The notes under the pieces are model-generated. The model saw nothing but the letters and a program-made list of their open reading frames with translations. It made no database searches and was not told the DNA's origin. The position numbers were made by a program, and so were the translations under genes. A stretch of 7,542 nt of DNA from the NCBI GenBank assembly GCA_002869425.1, contig PKSZ01000383.1, forward strand, positions 1 to 7,542, read 5' to 3'. The DNA is from Marinilabiliales bacterium (GTDB taxonomy: Bacteria > Bacteroidota > Bacteroidia > Bacteroidales > BM523). This document shows, piece after piece, positions 6,210 to 7,542 of the stretch (position 1 is its first letter; each line of letters opens with the position of its first letter).

Positions 6210-7142
6210 GTGAAAAAAAAGACACATGAAAATATAAGATTAAAAGAGCTAATCATTCTGTGCTTACTGCTTCAGACAGTCTGTATTTCGGGCATTTCAG
6301 CTCAAAATGATTCACTTAACTTTATTGAAAAATATAAGATGCCAGCCTTTTCATCAGGAGTAGGCATTGGATACGGCATAACAATGACAGGACTGTATAA
6401 TCTTTGGTATAAGGGTTACGATCAGTCATCTTTTCATTGGTTTAATGATAGTAACGAATGGTTACAAATGGATAAAATAGGCCATGCTTACTCTTCTTAC
6501 TATATCAACAGCATTGCTTTTAACGGTTTTTTATGGGCTTCAGAAAACAGAAAAAAATCACTACTGATTGCATCCTTAAGTAGCTGGATAATGGTTTCAT
6601 CCATAGAATTTTATGATGGATTATCTGCCGAATGGGGTGCTTCCTGGTCTGACCTCATTGCAAATACTTCCGGAATTCTTTTATACACAGGGCAGGAATG
6701 CCTTTTCCATGATCAGTTTATTACACCAAAGTACTCATTTCATCCCTCAGCTTATGCTCAATTCCGTCCGGATGCTTTGGGTAGCAACCTAACAACACAA
6801 TTTGCAAAAGACTATAACGGCATAAGCTACTGGTTTTCTGTTAACTTAAACAAAACAACCGGAGTAGAATTCATACCTAAATGGCTTTGTATATCAATTG
6901 GTTATAGTGCCACAGGCATGACTGGTGGTCCCTCAAACATAAGCAGTTTCAAAGGAAATCCCATCCCCGATTTTGAAAGAAGAAGACAATTCTATTTGAG
7001 CCTGGATATTGACTGGAAAAGTGTTCCTGCTGAAAAAAAGGTAACAAAACTATTATTCCGAGGCCTGAATGCATTGAAAATCCCCTTTCCTTCTCTTGAG
7101 CTAAGCAATGGAATGCTTAAAGCACACATGCTGTATTTTTAA
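6210..7142 (+). CDS. Exported DUF2279-like protein of unknown function
   Basis: This 310-residue protein starts at a GTG (6210); an in-frame TAA at 6180-6182 and the absence of any ATG between leave no better start. A basic N-terminus, a hydrophobic stretch at about 12-29 and ISAQ at 29-32 form a signal peptide probably cut between A31 and Q32. C25 is not in a good lipobox, so a lipoprotein is unlikely. The first mature half has hydrophobic segments and a polar motif set typical of DUF2279/YfiM-like proteins: DKIGHA (D88, K89, H92), E133 with D136, and WSDLIANTSG (D148, N152). The second half (about 176-310) is rich in alternating aromatic strands and ends in LYF, as outer-membrane proteins often do. 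I infer an envelope location, perhaps the outer membrane. The biochemical role is unknown, and the gene is divergent from the redox operon, so a functional link is not implied. Confidence 0.8.
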   Translation: MKKKTHENIRLKELIILCLLLQTVCISGISAQNDSLNFIEKYKMPAFSSGVGIGYGITMTGLYNLWYKGYDQSSFHWFNDSNEWLQMDKIGHAYSSYYINSIAFNGFLWASENRKKSLLIASLSSWIMVSSIEFYDGLSAEWGASWSDLIANTSGILLYTGQECLFHDQFITPKYSFHPSAYAQFRPDALGSNLTTQFAKDYNGISYWFSVNLNKTTGVEFIPKWLCISIGYSATGMTGGPSNISSFKGNPIPDFERRRQFYLSLDIDWKSVPAEKKVTKLLFRGLNALKIPFPSLELSNGMLKAHMLYF

Positions 7143-7174
7143 GTATAATTTACTTTCCCATATTTGATAACTTA

Positions 7175-7203
7175 TTGCCAATATCACGAATTCAGTATAT
7201 TTG
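7175..7203 (+). promoter_or_regulatory. Predicted Bacteroidota promoter for the YihY/BrkB gene
   Basis: TATATTTG (7196-7203) fits TAnnTTTG perfectly, with a TTG at 7175-7177 and an 18-base gap. It lies 20 bases before the ATG at 7224, so the leader would be very short. This suggests the gene is transcribed independently of the upstream gene; no hairpin terminator is visible in 7143-7223. Confidence 0.5.
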
Positions 7204-7223
7204 TATTGATTAATTGACAGGGA

Positions 7224-7542
7224 ATGGAAAATCAAAAAAAAATAAAATCAAGAATTGGTAAGCTTATTGAATATTTCAAATTTGGAATATGGCGTGAGCG
7301 AATTGATTCATTACCCAAAAGCAAAGCGCGAATAATAAACTTCGCCAGGGTAATTCTACTGGCTCTTCGGGGTTACAAAGAAGACAAATGCCAATTGAAA
7401 GCATCTGCCCTCACATTTTATTCTTTACTTTCGATGGTTCCTATTGTAGCTATGATATTTGGCATTGCTAAAGGATTTGGTATTGAAAAAATGCTTGAAG
7501 AACAACTGGAATGTAGTTTTGAAGGACAAGAGGAAGTATTAA
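7224..7542 (+). CDS. YihY/BrkB-family (UPF0761) inner-membrane protein, N-terminal 106 residues (3' end outside window)
   Basis: The frame opens at an ATG at 7224 and is still open at the right edge. The N-terminus is charged and cytoplasmic-looking (about 1-55). It is followed by the family's recognisable first membrane region, where a Lys-Ala-Ser-Ala-Leu-Thr-Phe-Tyr-Ser stretch (59-67) leads into LLSMVPIVAMIFGIAKGFG (68-86). YihY/BrkB proteins usually have six membrane helices and about 280-430 residues, so most of this one is missing. The family's function is not established; the name 'virulence factor BrkB' is historical and does not suggest pathogenicity. A promoter precedes it, 20 bases upstream of the start. 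Confidence 0.88.
   Translation, partial: MENQKKIKSRIGKLIEYFKFGIWRERIDSLPKSKARIINFARVILLALRGYKEDKCQLKASALTFYSLLSMVPIVAMIFGIAKGFGIEKMLEEQLECSFEGQEEVL

Noticed and set aside
7143..7223. Rho-independent terminator after the DUF2279-like gene
   Set aside because: The gap is AT-rich but I find no GC-containing stem followed by a T-run; it mainly holds the promoter of the next gene.

Overview
The window most likely comes from a low-GC anaerobic or fermentative member of the Bacteroidota, probably Bacteroidales/Marinilabiliales-like. This rests on the style of the promoters (two perfect TAnnTTTG -7 elements), the near absence of Shine-Dalgarno sites, an exported protein with an Ala-Gln signal-peptidase site, and HydB/HydC-type proteins of the kind found in this phylum. 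The assignment is an inference; no rRNA or other marker gene is present.

Positions 1-5897 (minus strand) form one operon read right to left from a promoter near 5952-5985. It encodes a NuoE/HydC-type [2Fe-2S] subunit (5379-5897), a HydB/NuoF-type flavoprotein (3586-5364), and a very large iron-sulfur flavoprotein that runs off the left edge (1-3552, at least 1184 residues). The third protein is a fusion: a NuoG-type [2Fe-2S] domain, a GltD/NfnB-type FAD/NAD(P)H module, a 2[4Fe-4S] ferredoxin domain, and a formate-dehydrogenase-like molybdopterin domain. That last domain lacks the metal-ligating Cys/Sec, the adjacent His and a conserved Lys. The three proteins look like a soluble, HydABC-related complex joining an NAD(H)/FMN site (HydB) to a second FAD/NAD(P)(H) site (GltD module) through about ten Fe-S clusters. 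It may be a flavin-based bifurcating oxidoreductase in which neither an active FDH site nor, within this window, a hydrogenase H-cluster domain is visible.

The most striking local anomaly is an in-frame TAG at 5155-5157 inside the thioredoxin-like N-terminal domain of HydB. The frame is open on both sides and the conserved sequence resumes immediately, so the gene is split into a 69-residue piece and a core whose first usable start is a GTG at 5040. A recent nonsense mutation, a sequencing error or stop readthrough could explain it.

Positions 5898-6209 are a divergent intergenic region with promoters in both directions. On the plus strand follow an exported DUF2279-like protein of unknown function (6210-7142) and, after its own promoter, the start of a YihY/BrkB-family inner-membrane protein (7224 to the right edge). 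I saw no RNA genes, insertion sequences, CRISPR arrays or convincing terminators.
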